Positions 24,249 to 33,073 of a DNA stretch of 64,000 nt are shown here, piece by piece. The translations under genes were made by a program, and so were the position numbers. The notes beneath the pieces were generated by a model. That model ran no database searches. It was given only the letters and a program-made list of their open reading frames with translations, and was not told the origin of the DNA. Each line of letters begins with the position of its first letter. Position 1 is the first letter of the stretch. This DNA comes from Poriferisodalis sp963663635. Its GTDB lineage: Bacteria > Actinomycetota > Acidimicrobiia > Acidimicrobiales > Poriferisodalaceae. The stretch spans positions 1 to 64,000 of the forward strand of contig CAXXMY010000018.1 in the NCBI GenBank assembly GCA_963663635.2, in the 5' to 3' direction.

Positions 24249-25307
24249 GTGTCTATCCGAGCGCTCAAACTCATTCCGCTGCTCCTCGTCTTCGCGCTGT
24301 TCGCCGCATCCTGCGGCGACGACGACGCTGGCGGCGGAGCTGCCGACGACACCTCGGCTCCGGCCGCCACCACAGCTGCGACGGAGCCGTCCGTGGAGGA
24401 GCCGGTCGAAGAGCCGCCGACGGTCGGCCTTGCTCTGCCTACCGCTAGGAACGACGGTGGATTCAGTCAGTCCTACTATGACGGGCTGCTTGCGGCTGAG
24501 GCGGCCTACGGATTAACGATCGCCGTTCAGGACAACGCCGGCGACCCGGAGCAGACGGTTGATGCCCTGCGCAATCTCGCGGCGACGAACGATCTCGTCA
24601 TTGGCGTCGGCGCCCAGTTCGCCGAGGCTGGCACGATCGTGGCGCCCGAGTTCCCCGACGTCGAGTTCGCGATCGTCAACGGGCAGGCCACCGACGACCC
24701 CAATCTTCACATCTACATCGTCCGCCAAGGCGTGCCTGCTTATCCCGCCGGGGTGATTGCAGCCGGCCTGACGCAGACCAACAAGGTCGGATTCATCGGT
24801 GGGCTTGAGATCCCGCCCACAACTCAGTCGGCTGACGCGTTCTCGGGCGGGGCCACCTCTGTGAATCCCGAGATCGAGACTGTCTCCACTGTCGTCGGCG
24901 ACTTCGAGGACGTGGCCGGCGCGAAGGAAGCTGCGGCTGCCCAGATTGCGGCCGGCGCAGATGTCCTGTTCGCCTTCGTGAACTCCGGACTCGAGGGCGT
25001 GCTGCAGGCCGTCGACGAGAGCGGCGAAGACGTCAAGATCTTCAGCGTCATCTTCCCGCAATGCGGTCGCTCGACCCAGTTGGTGGGGACGGCAACGCTG
25101 AGTTCCTTGGCTCAGGTCGACACGATGGTGTCAGCGTTCCTGGCAGGTTCGATGCCGGCGGACCTCACCCTTTGGGGGGTCGAGGACCCGAACATCCAGT
25201 CATTCGTGCTCTGTCCCGACTACGCCTCCGCGGACCTGGAGGCCCAGGTTGTTGACCTCCTCGCCGGCATCAACGACGGATCCATCGTTCTGCCGCCCGG
25301 GGTCTAG
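24249..25307 (+). CDS. BMP-family substrate-binding lipoprotein (nucleoside-type ABC importer)
   Basis: Basic membrane protein (BMP/Med) family binder, 352 residues. GTG 24249 follows a GGGGGG run; the signal ALKLIPLLLVFALFAASCGD has a lipobox (AASC), then an Ala/Thr/Glu-Pro linker. The mature domain begins VGLALPTARNDGGFSQSYYD and includes LVIGVGAQFAEAGTIVAPEF, AYPAGVIAAGLTQTNKVGFI, GGLEIPPTT and AQVDTMVSAFLAG, all typical of BMP binders, which usually bind nucleosides or related purines. It is the first gene of a transporter operon (binder, GcvT-like, ATPase, two permeases, regulator, GcvT-like). The order, with a GcvT-like gene between binder and ATPase, is unusual and hints at a methylated ligand. 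Confidence 0.92.
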   Translation: MSIRALKLIPLLLVFALFAASCGDDDAGGGAADDTSAPAATTAATEPSVEEPVEEPPTVGLALPTARNDGGFSQSYYDGLLAAEAAYGLTIAVQDNAGDPEQTVDALRNLAATNDLVIGVGAQFAEAGTIVAPEFPDVEFAIVNGQATDDPNLHIYIVRQGVPAYPAGVIAAGLTQTNKVGFIGGLEIPPTTQSADAFSGGATSVNPEIETVSTVVGDFEDVAGAKEAAAAQIAAGADVLFAFVNSGLEGVLQAVDESGEDVKIFSVIFPQCGRSTQLVGTATLSSLAQVDTMVSAFLAGSMPADLTLWGVEDPNIQSFVLCPDYASADLEAQVVDLLAGINDGSIVLPPGV

Positions 25308-25345
25308 CTTCGACAGCTCACGGCCATCACCCAAAGGGACAGACG

Positions 25346-26698
25346 ATGCACGAGGTAGAGAACTACCGCGGTGCCTACGGCCAGGATCGGTACCAGCTGG
25401 CCATGAACACAGACCTCCCGCTGGGAGCGGAGCGACCCATGTTCTTCGTTCCCGGCGCCGGACAGATGGAACTGGTCAGCAAAGCTCAGAAATGGACGCA
25501 ATGGGGTCCGTTCCTCATTGTGGACGAGTACGTGGGCTGGTACCGAGAAGCGTTGCAACTTCGCGAGACCGTGGTGATCGGTGATTGGAGCCCGATCTGC
25601 AAGTTCAACATCTCCGGTCCTGATGTCCACGAGTTCATGCGGTTCCTGCAAACCCGGAAGGACTTCGCTGACATCAAGATCGGCCAGTCGATGTACACCG
25701 TGATGGTTCGGGAGGACGGCAAGGTCATCCAGGATCCCCTGATCACCCGTGTGTCCGAGGACACGTACATGATCACCACGGACCAGGTCGACAGCTGGCT
25801 GCAGCACGTGATCGAGGTCGGGAACTTCGACGTGCAGGTCACCGACATTCGCACCCGGTACTGCCTGATGTCGATCCAGGGACCGAACTCCACCGCGCTG
25901 ATGAACGACGCCGCCGGGCAGTCAGTAGAGAAGCTCCGCTTCTCCCGGCTGCAGGCCACCGAGATCGCGGGCATACCGTGCGAAGTCCTGCGGCAGGGAT
26001 TCACCGGCGAGGTCGGCTACGAGATCTACGTCGAGGCCGATCGAACGAACGACCTCATCGCCCATCTCGTCGAAGCAGGCCGCAAGCATGGACTCGGCTT
26101 CCTTGGCAACTACACGTCGAGGCTGACTCGCGCCGAGGCCGGGCTGGTGATGCTGCACTTCGACTATCAGTGCGCCTTCGAGGGGGATCCCGGCATTCTG
26201 CGTCGGAACCAGCTCGATCCGGAGATGAGCTACTGCTCACCGTTCGAGCTCAATCTCGACTATCTCGTAGGACTCGACCGCGAGGACGACTTCATGGGCA
26301 AGGCCGCGTTGCAGGCGGAGATTGACGCAGGCGGCCCGGCCCGGCGGATGAAGGGGCTGGTCTGGAATAGTGACGACGTGATCGAGCTGTACGCGGCTCA
26401 GTTCAGGGACGAACCGTCTCCGCCGCCGATCCAATTCCCGCATCCGCTGTTTCCGGAGGCCTTCCCGATCGTTCACGATGGGCAGCAGGTTGGATGGGCG
26501 ACGAGTGTCTGCTACAGCCCGATAGTTCGCCGAGTGTTCTCCTTCGGCCGCATCGACGTGGGGTTGACCGAGCCGGGAACAGAGGTCGCCATCAGCTGGG
26601 GCGGCGGCGAGTTCCCGGCGATGGAGATACGCGCCACCGTGGTGGATCCCCCGTTCGTGTCACGCAAGCGCGCCAAGAACCTCGCGGCCGGGTCCTAA
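25346..26698 (+). CDS. GcvT-family folate-dependent methyltransferase-like protein (copy 1)
   Basis: 450 residues with GcvT/DmdA-like architecture. The N-terminal folate domain is visible as CKFNISGPDVHEFMRFLQTR, VMVREDGKVIQDPLITRVSE, and YCLMSIQGPNSTALMNDAAG, then GIPCEVLRQGFTGEVGYEIY (the RxGFTGExGYEI motif) and LTRAEAGLVMLHFDY. A C-terminal GcvT barrel follows (YSPIVRRVFSFGRIDVGL). Such proteins pass a methyl or one-carbon group to tetrahydrofolate; known members include the glycine-cleavage T protein and DMSP, dimethylglycine and sarcosine demethylases. No gcvH/gcvP is nearby, so a demethylase is more likely. RBS AAAGGGA precedes ATG 25346. It shares its operon with the BMP transporter, and a second, lower-GC paralogue lies at 31178. 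Confidence 0.87.
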   Translation: MHEVENYRGAYGQDRYQLAMNTDLPLGAERPMFFVPGAGQMELVSKAQKWTQWGPFLIVDEYVGWYREALQLRETVVIGDWSPICKFNISGPDVHEFMRFLQTRKDFADIKIGQSMYTVMVREDGKVIQDPLITRVSEDTYMITTDQVDSWLQHVIEVGNFDVQVTDIRTRYCLMSIQGPNSTALMNDAAGQSVEKLRFSRLQATEIAGIPCEVLRQGFTGEVGYEIYVEADRTNDLIAHLVEAGRKHGLGFLGNYTSRLTRAEAGLVMLHFDYQCAFEGDPGILRRNQLDPEMSYCSPFELNLDYLVGLDREDDFMGKAALQAEIDAGGPARRMKGLVWNSDDVIELYAAQFRDEPSPPPIQFPHPLFPEAFPIVHDGQQVGWATSVCYSPIVRRVFSFGRIDVGLTEPGTEVAISWGGGEFPAMEIRATVVDPPFVSRKRAKNLAAGS

Positions 26699-26722
26699 TC
26701 CGGCGACGATACGCCATCTGCT

Positions 26723-28261
26723 GTGCCGGGACACCAAGACGACATTTCTTCGGAACCGGCGAAGTCCGCAGTGCTGCATGCTGAGGGCATTGCCAAGGCC
26801 TACGGGAGCCTGCTCGCCTGCTCCGATGTCGACTTCGATCTTCGCGCGGGCGAAGTCCACGCCCTGTTGGGCGAGAACGGAGCGGGCAAGAGCACACTGA
26901 TGAAGATTCTCTGCGGGCTCGTGCGCCCTGACCGGGGAACCGTCTCGGTTCACGGTCAGCCGATGCGGCTCCGCAGTCCCCGAGACGCCAAGGCAGCCGG
27001 AATCGGGATGGTGTCCCAGCACTTCGAGTTGGTGGACAACCTCACGGTCTGTGAGAACGTGGCCCTCGGGATTCCGTGGTGGCGGCCCAGCCGGCTCTCC
27101 CGGCTCGCGTCGGAACTCGCAGACTTCTCCTCACAGCACAGCTTGGAAGTGAGCCCGCACGCCACGGTTCGCGACCTCCCCATCGGGCTCCAGCAGCGGG
27201 TCGAGATCGTCAAGGCTCTCTTCGGGGGAGCGGAGATCCTGATCATGGACGAACCGACTGCCGTGCTGTCACCGGTCGAGTGGACCGGCCTCCAACAGGT
27301 GATCAGGTCGCTGGTCGACGACGGCAAGTCCATCGTCTTCACCGATCACAAGCTCCATGAAGCCCTTGCCGTCGCCGACCGCTGCACCGTGCTGCGTCGC
27401 GGCCGCAAGATCGGAACCGTCGACGCTTCCGACGCCGATGAGAAGACCCTCGCCCGGATGATGGTGGGCCGAGACGTCTCGTTGCTCTCAAGAAACACCC
27501 CCAACACACCCGGAGATCCAGTCCTCGAGCTGAGATCAGTCTCCACCGCCTCAGCTGCGCACGACGCGAATCTCGACGACGTCTCCTTCAGCGTGCACCG
27601 GGGTGAAGTCTTCGGGGTTGCCGGCGTGGAGGGCAATGGCCAGAGCACGCTCGCCGACGTGTTGACTGGGCTGGTAGTGCTGACCGAGGGCGAAGTACTT
27701 CACTACGCCTCACCGGAGACGTCGATCCCGGGAGACGAAAAACGCTCAGCCACGGGGCTGATTCCCGCCGACCGGCATGCCGTCGGCAGTGCAGTCGATC
27801 GCTCGCTGCGGGACAACCTGATGTATCGCGACTTTGCCACAGCGCCGCTGTCGAAACGGGGGTGGCTGCAGTTCGGCGCTATCGATCAGCACTGCACGAA
27901 GCTGTGCGAACAGTTCGACATCCGCGCGCCGGGTTTGCACGCCGCCTTCTCTGACCTCTCGGGAGGGAACCAGCAGAAGGCTGTGATCGCACGCGAGATG
28001 CACAACAATCCGGAGTTGCTCGTCGCCGTCCATCCGACCCGAGGTCTCGACGTCGGCGCCATCGAGTTCGTCTACGAGGTCATACGGACCTTCCGGGGCG
28101 CGGGCGGCGCGGTAGCGCTCATTTCAGAGGAGCTCGACGAGATCCTGGCCCTGTCGGACCGGTTCGTCGTGTTGTTCAAGGGCAGGCCGAGCGAGGTGAT
28201 CCGCCCCGATGGAGCGAACCTCACCGACATTGGCCTGAAGATGACAGGCGCATCGGCGTGA
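26723..28261 (+). CDS. ABC transporter duplicated ATPase (nucleoside/sugar importer type)
   Basis: 512 residues holding two nucleotide-binding domains in tandem, as in nucleoside (NupO-like) and ribose importers. Domain 1: Walker A GENGAGKST (50-58), MVSQHFELVDNLTVCENVAL, signature region DLPIGLQQRVEI and Walker B LIMDEPTAVL. Domain 2: a degenerate Walker A (GVEGNGQST), GLIPADRHAVGSAVDRSLRD, signature DLSGGNQQKAVIARE and a Walker B-like LLVAVHPTRGLD. Degeneracy of the second Walker A is normal for this class. The likely start is GTG 26723. Its end overlaps the first permease by 4 bp (28258-28261). It energises uptake of the BMP-bound solute. Confidence 0.94.
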   Translation: MPGHQDDISSEPAKSAVLHAEGIAKAYGSLLACSDVDFDLRAGEVHALLGENGAGKSTLMKILCGLVRPDRGTVSVHGQPMRLRSPRDAKAAGIGMVSQHFELVDNLTVCENVALGIPWWRPSRLSRLASELADFSSQHSLEVSPHATVRDLPIGLQQRVEIVKALFGGAEILIMDEPTAVLSPVEWTGLQQVIRSLVDDGKSIVFTDHKLHEALAVADRCTVLRRGRKIGTVDASDADEKTLARMMVGRDVSLLSRNTPNTPGDPVLELRSVSTASAAHDANLDDVSFSVHRGEVFGVAGVEGNGQSTLADVLTGLVVLTEGEVLHYASPETSIPGDEKRSATGLIPADRHAVGSAVDRSLRDNLMYRDFATAPLSKRGWLQFGAIDQHCTKLCEQFDIRAPGLHAAFSDLSGGNQQKAVIAREMHNNPELLVAVHPTRGLDVGAIEFVYEVIRTFRGAGGAVALISEELDEILALSDRFVVLFKGRPSEVIRPDGANLTDIGLKMTGASA

Positions 28262-29352
28262 GTTGGCAGCCGACTCGATCCGCAGCCTTTCGACCGGTCC
28301 TGGCCTCCGGCGTCGCGCTTTGTCTAGCGCTGTTGATATCGGCGATCATCCTGGTTTTTAACGACCACGATCTCGGCACAGTGGTCAACGCGGTGTTCCA
28401 AGGGGCGTACGGCGGGACTCGCCCGGCCGCGTCGACGCTGAGCAAACTCATCCCGATCATGCTCTGTGCCACCGGCTGGATCGTGGCCTTCCGGGTGAGG
28501 CGCATCAACATCGGCCTCGAGGGGCAGATCATCGCTGGAGGGCTGGCGGCGGGGTGGGTCGGCATCAATGTCGAGATGCCCTGGGGGCCGGCACACCTGC
28601 TGGTAGCCGTGGCGGCCGGACTCGTTGGCGGAGCGCTCTATGCCGGCATCGCTGCATGGATGTGGGCGCGAGCTGGAGCGAGCGAGATCCTCACCACTCT
28701 GATGCTCAACCTCATCGCCATCCAGGTGCTCGCCTGGGTCATCCGGGGCCCCATGCAGGACAAGGGCAGCGGGTTTGCCCGCAGCGAGAGCGTCAGGGAC
28801 GCGGCCCAGTGGCCCGAGATGTTCGCAGGCACCGCACTCCATTGGGATGTTGTCGGGGTGGTCGCCCTGATCGGCCTCACCTGGCTCGTGCTGGCCAGGA
28901 CCACGTTGGGCTTCCGCTTCGACATGGTTGGCGCCAATCCCGAAATGTCCCGCCACATGGACGTGTCTCCGACCCGCTTCGGAGTGCTGGCCCTGCTCAT
29001 CTCGGGTGCCCTGGCAGGCCTCGCGGGCAGCTCCCGGATTCTGGCTGGCGAAGTCACCACGGTGTCCGACAACTTCAGCGCGAACTATGGATATGACGGC
29101 ATCGTCGTCGCTCTGCTCGCACGCAACTCGATTCCAGGCCTGCTTCCCGCCGCGCTCCTCATTGCCACCTTGCGCCAAGGCGGGGGTGCGCTGCAATCTC
29201 GAGCAGGGGTCTCCTCGGAGATCGTGCTGGTCGTGCAGGGTCTGATCATCCTCGCCGTGGCGGCCAGCGTCCTGCTCGAGCATCGCTGGGGACGCCAGCG
29301 GTCAGCCGTGCCTGTACCCGAGGCAGTCGGTCAGCCGGCGGGAGGGTTGTGA
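28258..29352 (+). CDS. Nucleoside-type ABC permease, subunit 1
   Basis: 364 residues, about nine membrane spans, BPD_transp_2 family (as in nucleoside, sugar and branched-chain amino-acid importers). The pattern WIVAFRVRRINIGLEGQIIA, GGLAAGWVG is the conserved N-terminal permease motif, and the C-terminal half has SGALAGLAGSSRILAGEVTT, then NYGYDGIVVALLARNSIPGL, which is diagnostic of nucleoside-type permeases. GTG 28258 overlaps the ATPase stop; its own stop overlaps the next gene (GTGATGG). It would form the channel with the following permease. Confidence 0.93.
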   Translation: MSWQPTRSAAFRPVLASGVALCLALLISAIILVFNDHDLGTVVNAVFQGAYGGTRPAASTLSKLIPIMLCATGWIVAFRVRRINIGLEGQIIAGGLAAGWVGINVEMPWGPAHLLVAVAAGLVGGALYAGIAAWMWARAGASEILTTLMLNLIAIQVLAWVIRGPMQDKGSGFARSESVRDAAQWPEMFAGTALHWDVVGVVALIGLTWLVLARTTLGFRFDMVGANPEMSRHMDVSPTRFGVLALLISGALAGLAGSSRILAGEVTTVSDNFSANYGYDGIVVALLARNSIPGLLPAALLIATLRQGGGALQSRAGVSSEIVLVVQGLIILAVAASVLLEHRWGRQRSAVPVPEAVGQPAGGL

Positions 29353-30422
29353 TGGAGCCCTTCGACGCGCTGTGGCTAGCAGCCTCGGTCCGCCTGGCGA
29401 TCCCGTTGCTCTTGGCCGCGACTGGCGAGCTCATCTCCGAACGCGCTGGAGTGCTGAATCTCGGACTCGAGGGCATGATGCTGTCAGGTGCGTTCGTCGG
29501 CTATTGGGCAGCAGAAGGCAGTGGGAGCATCACCGCGGGCATCATGGCCGCCATTCTGGCGGGCGGGTTCGGGGGCCTCCTCATGGCAGCCGTGGCGATA
29601 GGCCTTCGTGGAGACCAGGTAGTCGTCGGGATCGGGCTCAACATCCTCGCTCTGGGCGCTACCAACTATGCGCTGGAGCGGGCCTTTCCCGAAGGTTCCC
29701 TGCCGATCGACAGGCTTGACCCAATCGCCATCCCCGTCCTCAGCGAGATTCCCTGGATCGGTGGGGCGCTCTTCGAGCAGAATCTGCTCGGATATGTCGC
29801 CTTTCTGCTGATCGGGGCGGTTGCCCTCATGCTCCGTCGAACCGGCCTCGGACTCGAGATCCGTGCGACGGGACAGAACCCGTCCGCCGCGAGCGCCGCT
29901 GGAGTGAATCCCCTTCGCACACAGTGGGTGTCGACGTCGATAGCGGGCGCGTTCGCCGGCCTAGCCGGCGCCTACCTGTCCGTCGGCTCGGTCGGCGTCT
30001 TCAGAGAGGCCATGACCTCAGGACGGGGTTTCATCGCGGTCGCCATCCTGGTGTTCGGCCGATGGCGACCGGCGGGCGTACTCGTTGGCGCACTGCTCTT
30101 CGGCGCAGCCGATGCCCTCCAGCTGAGACTCCAGGCCGAGTCAGCTGTTCCGGCGTCGGTGTGGATGCTGATCGGCATCATCGCGGCGCTCCTGTTCTGG
30201 CGGAGTCTCAGACGCACCGAGGTGGTCGCGCTGCGAACCCTCGGTCCGCTGGCGGCGGTGTTTGTGGCCTCACTCGTTCTTGTTGTGGTCCGTCCTGACG
30301 TCTCCATACCCAGCCAGATCTTGCTCGCTGCGCAATACGTCGTGGCGCTCGTGGCACTCCTTGCCAGCCGCCGTGAGACCAATATGCCGAGATTCCTCGC
30401 CACGCCTGTACCCCGCAACTAG
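29352..30422 (+). CDS. Nucleoside-type ABC permease, subunit 2
   Basis: 356 residues (one more if GTG 29349 is used), hydrophobic throughout, with the same family as subunit 1: LISERAGVLNLGLEGMMLSG, AFVGYWAAEGSGS, GLRGDQVVVGIGLNILALGA, LEIRATGQNPSAASAAGVNP, SIAGAFAGLAGAYLSVGSVG, and FREAMTSGRGFIAVAILVFG. The C-terminus adds two or three extra spans (RTEVVALRTLGPLAAVFVAS onwards). It starts inside the overlap with subunit 1 and ends 13 bp before the XRE-cupin regulator gene, so it is in the same operon. Confidence 0.93.
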   Translation: MEPFDALWLAASVRLAIPLLLAATGELISERAGVLNLGLEGMMLSGAFVGYWAAEGSGSITAGIMAAILAGGFGGLLMAAVAIGLRGDQVVVGIGLNILALGATNYALERAFPEGSLPIDRLDPIAIPVLSEIPWIGGALFEQNLLGYVAFLLIGAVALMLRRTGLGLEIRATGQNPSAASAAGVNPLRTQWVSTSIAGAFAGLAGAYLSVGSVGVFREAMTSGRGFIAVAILVFGRWRPAGVLVGALLFGAADALQLRLQAESAVPASVWMLIGIIAALLFWRSLRRTEVVALRTLGPLAAVFVASLVLVVVRPDVSIPSQILLAAQYVVALVALLASRRETNMPRFLATPVPRN

Positions 30423-30435
30423 AGGAGCACAAACG

Positions 30436-31077
30436 ATGCAAAGAACAACGAATGATGCCGTGTCAAGCGAAAGCGATTCTGTCGACATCGCGCTGCTGGG
30501 GCAGAGGATCCGCCTCGTCCGCACCGACCGGGGCATGACGCTCGCGAACGTAGCCCGGGAGACAGGGTTGTCCACTGGCTTCTTGAGCCAAGTCGAGAAC
30601 GGGTTGACGAACGTCAGTCTGGGCGCGCTCTACAGAATCGCAGGCGCGCTCAGGACGACCGCACCCGAACTCCTCGTTCAAGGCGCAGAACCAATCGTGA
30701 GTGTCGTCCGGCGCGACGAGGGCGTGTGGAGGAGCGCAGACGACGCGGAACCCCCGCAGCTTGCTCGGATGCTCACATCGACGCCGCGTCAACGTATGGA
30801 GATACGTGAGTGTTTCGTGCCCCCCGGCTTCAGAAGCGACCCTGCATGGACACATGCCGGTGACGAGATCCTCTATGTCCTAGAGGGCACTGTTTCCGTC
30901 GAGCTTGAAGGTCATGGAATCGAGACTCTAGAAGCTGGAGACACGATGGTATTCGAGGCGAGTGTGCCTCACCGGTGGATTGCCGGAGATTCTGAGGTTC
31001 GACTTCTCAATATTGTCGTTCTGCCTGCTGGATCATCGCCAACTCTGCCGCAGAATATCTCGGACCACCTGATCTGA
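30436..31077 (+). CDS. XRE-family regulator with C-terminal cupin sensor domain
   Basis: 213 residues. The N-terminal helix-turn-helix is LLGQRIRLVRTDRGMTLANV, ARETGLSTGFLSQVENGLTN, and the C-terminal cupin_2 domain is WTHAGDEILYVLEGTVSVEL, LEAGDTMVFEASVPHRWIAG. This HTH-cupin layout is typical of regulators of amine, sulfonate and amino-acid catabolism, where the cupin senses a small ligand. ATG 30436 follows GAGGAG by about 9 nt and gives a complete HTH; longer in-frame extensions run into the permease gene. It is the sixth gene of the transporter operon, followed after 100 bp by the second GcvT-like gene. GC content drops from here to 32.4 kb. Confidence 0.92.
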   Translation: MQRTTNDAVSSESDSVDIALLGQRIRLVRTDRGMTLANVARETGLSTGFLSQVENGLTNVSLGALYRIAGALRTTAPELLVQGAEPIVSVVRRDEGVWRSADDAEPPQLARMLTSTPRQRMEIRECFVPPGFRSDPAWTHAGDEILYVLEGTVSVELEGHGIETLEAGDTMVFEASVPHRWIAGDSEVRLLNIVVLPAGSSPTLPQNISDHLI

Positions 31078-31177
31078 GATTGTGCCAGTCAAGAGCGCTG
31101 GTTGCCCCTCACACCTTCCCGAAATTCACTGAAACCCTAGACATCACCAACAGCCCAACAAAGAGAAATTTAGCCCG

Positions 31178-32422
31178 ATGCGTCTCGAGTTCTTTGGTCC
31201 CCCACTCACTGATCGACTCTTTGCCTGTACTCCCTTTACTGCAGCGGCTCGAAGGGCGAATGTGCAGGGAGCTTGGGCGACCTGGGGTGGTTATGCGTTG
31301 CCCGAGTTCTTTTCCAGTGTCGCACTGGAATCTGCTGCAATCCGTAATGCTGCAATGCTGGAGGACAAGTCACCTCTGGCCAAGATTCATATTCACGGGC
31401 CAGATGCTGAGCGATTCATCAATCGACTTATTCCGAGAGATGCAACGCGGATTGCCGTTGATCATGCGTACTACACACCATGGTGTGATGATCTTGGGAA
31501 GGTCATCGTGGAAGGCATGCTGCTTCGACTGAGCAAGTCTGACTTCATCGTCACTGCAGGTTTGATGGATCGATGGCTAACGAGACAGCGCGGCGGGCTA
31601 GATGTTCGTTTTGAAGACGTCACAGATCGCTTTGGAATTCTCGCACTGCAAGGACCGAACGCGCTCTCAATTCTCCAAGAAGCGACCGGGCAAGACTGGT
31701 CTGATCTAGGGTTCTCACGCGGCCGCCGAACACAATTCTCCTCGGTACCGATACAGGTTTGGCGCACAGGATTCACCGGCGTCAAAGGTTATGAGCTGTG
31801 GGTTCCCCCGGAAGCCGGAAACGATGTTTGGGAGGCGCTTGTATCTACACCTTCTGGGGCCTCGATCGAGCCCTGTGGGCACGCGTCTCAAGATATCGTT
31901 CGCGTCGAGGCCGGCATGGTGCTTCCCGCCATCGACTATGCACGAGCTGGTCCAGATTCCGTAAAGGCGCATAGTTACGGTCTGGTCGATGATGCGTACC
32001 ATGCTTCGCCGTACGAAATAAATCTCGGGCGCTTTGTAGACTTTAGGAAGAGTGACTTTGTCGGTAGAGACGCACTCCTTGCTGAGAGTCAAACTCAAGG
32101 CATCGGACGTCGTGTTTGGGCCATGAGAGTTGATTGGCATCAGCTTGTCTCCTCGTACTTGGAGCGTGATGAGATGCCCATCATCAACGGAAAGGTCCGG
32201 CGGATCCCCCCCATGAAGCTGCTCGGCGGGGGTGACGTGACTGGATACGCCACAAGTGTCGGTTGGAGTTCGAACTTGAAGGAAATAATCGGGTTCGCCC
32301 ATTTGCCAGCTCACCTGGATCCCCATGATGTTGTGTTCTTGAGATGGGATGAGAGTGAACATCCGCTCGATGTTCGTACTTCTCTATCGAAACTGCCATT
32401 CGTCAAACCGTCGCGTAAATAG
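31178..32422 (+). CDS. GcvT-family folate-dependent methyltransferase-like protein (copy 2)
   Basis: 414 residues, same fold as the protein at 25346 but only distantly similar. Family elements: LAKIHIHGPDAERFINRLIP, DLGKVIVEGMLLRLSKSDFI, FGILALQGPNALSILQEATG, VWRTGFTGVKGYELWVPPEA, VRVEAGMVLPAIDY and YHASPYEINLGRFVDFRKSD, then a C-terminal barrel. Its base composition is clearly lower in GC than nearly all genes around it, with A/T-ending codons common, suggesting recent acquisition along with part of the preceding gene. It stops at 32422, directly where a GH3 gene begins without its N-terminus, so the block seems to have replaced the front of that gene. Likely a demethylase for the transported solute; substrate unknown. 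Confidence 0.86.
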   Translation: MRLEFFGPPLTDRLFACTPFTAAARRANVQGAWATWGGYALPEFFSSVALESAAIRNAAMLEDKSPLAKIHIHGPDAERFINRLIPRDATRIAVDHAYYTPWCDDLGKVIVEGMLLRLSKSDFIVTAGLMDRWLTRQRGGLDVRFEDVTDRFGILALQGPNALSILQEATGQDWSDLGFSRGRRTQFSSVPIQVWRTGFTGVKGYELWVPPEAGNDVWEALVSTPSGASIEPCGHASQDIVRVEAGMVLPAIDYARAGPDSVKAHSYGLVDDAYHASPYEINLGRFVDFRKSDFVGRDALLAESQTQGIGRRVWAMRVDWHQLVSSYLERDEMPIINGKVRRIPPMKLLGGGDVTGYATSVGWSSNLKEIIGFAHLPAHLDPHDVVFLRWDESEHPLDVRTSLSKLPFVKPSRK

Positions 32423-33073
32423 GAGGCACGACAGCCTCAGCAGCTCGACTTCGGAATGGGGGAGATGGCCGCTGCGTCGGTCCGCGGCTTGCAACGCCAT
32501 GTGATGGCGTGCATGAAGCACTTCGCCTGCAACTCGATGGAAAACGCTCGCTTCAAGGTGCATGTCACCGTCGGCGAGCGGGCGCTGCACGAGGTGTATC
32601 TGCCTCACTTCAAGCGAGTAGCCGGCGAAGGCGTAGCAGCGGTGATGAGCGCCTACAACTCGCTCAACGGTCACTGGTGCGGCGACAGTCGACCGTTGCT
32701 CACCGATGTGCTGCGCGACGACTGGGGTTGGAACGGGCTGGTCGTCACCGACTTCATCATGGGGCTCCGCGACCCTGTGGCCTCGGTAGGGGCCGGCTGC
32801 AACATCGAGATGCCGTTCCGGCAGCAGCGATCCGTCACGCTCGCAGGCGCCTTGGGGTCGGGAGCGCTCGACATTGCCGACGTCGACGCCCGCGTCGCTG
32901 AGACCGTGTGCGTGTTTCTGCGCTTCGCACGCGTGTTCCGCGCCAGCCCTGACCGCTCGGTCATCGGGTGCGCCGAGCATCGGTCGCTGGCTCGAGAGGC
33001 AGCCGCGTCGTCGATGGTGCTGCTGAGCAACGACGGATGCCTGCCCGCCGACGCTTCGCGCCTGCACAAAGTG
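32423..33073 (+). pseudogene. GH3 beta-glucosidase, first fragment (N-terminus missing, cut by ISL3)
   Basis: The frame runs in from the boundary at 32423 with no plausible start for a full protein: GMGEMAAASVRGLQRHVMAC, MKHFACNSMENARFKVHVTV, GERALHEVYLPHFKRVAGEG, VAAVMSAYNSLNGHWCGDSR, DWGWNGLVVTDFIMGLRDPV (with the nucleophile Asp in VVTDF). It then enters the linker to the second GH3 domain and breaks at SRLHKV where the ISL3 element begins. About 100 N-terminal residues of the barrel domain are absent. The bases ACAAAGTG at 33066-33073 are the left copy of the ISL3 target duplication. Joined to the fragment at 34390 the reading continues LHKVAVLGSLA. Substrate would be a beta-glucoside. 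Confidence 0.9.

Noticed and set aside
25346..32422. GcvT-like genes considered as part of a glycine cleavage system
   Set aside because: No gcvH or gcvP and no glycine riboswitch nearby; two divergent copies next to a BMP transporter fit demethylase-type relatives better.
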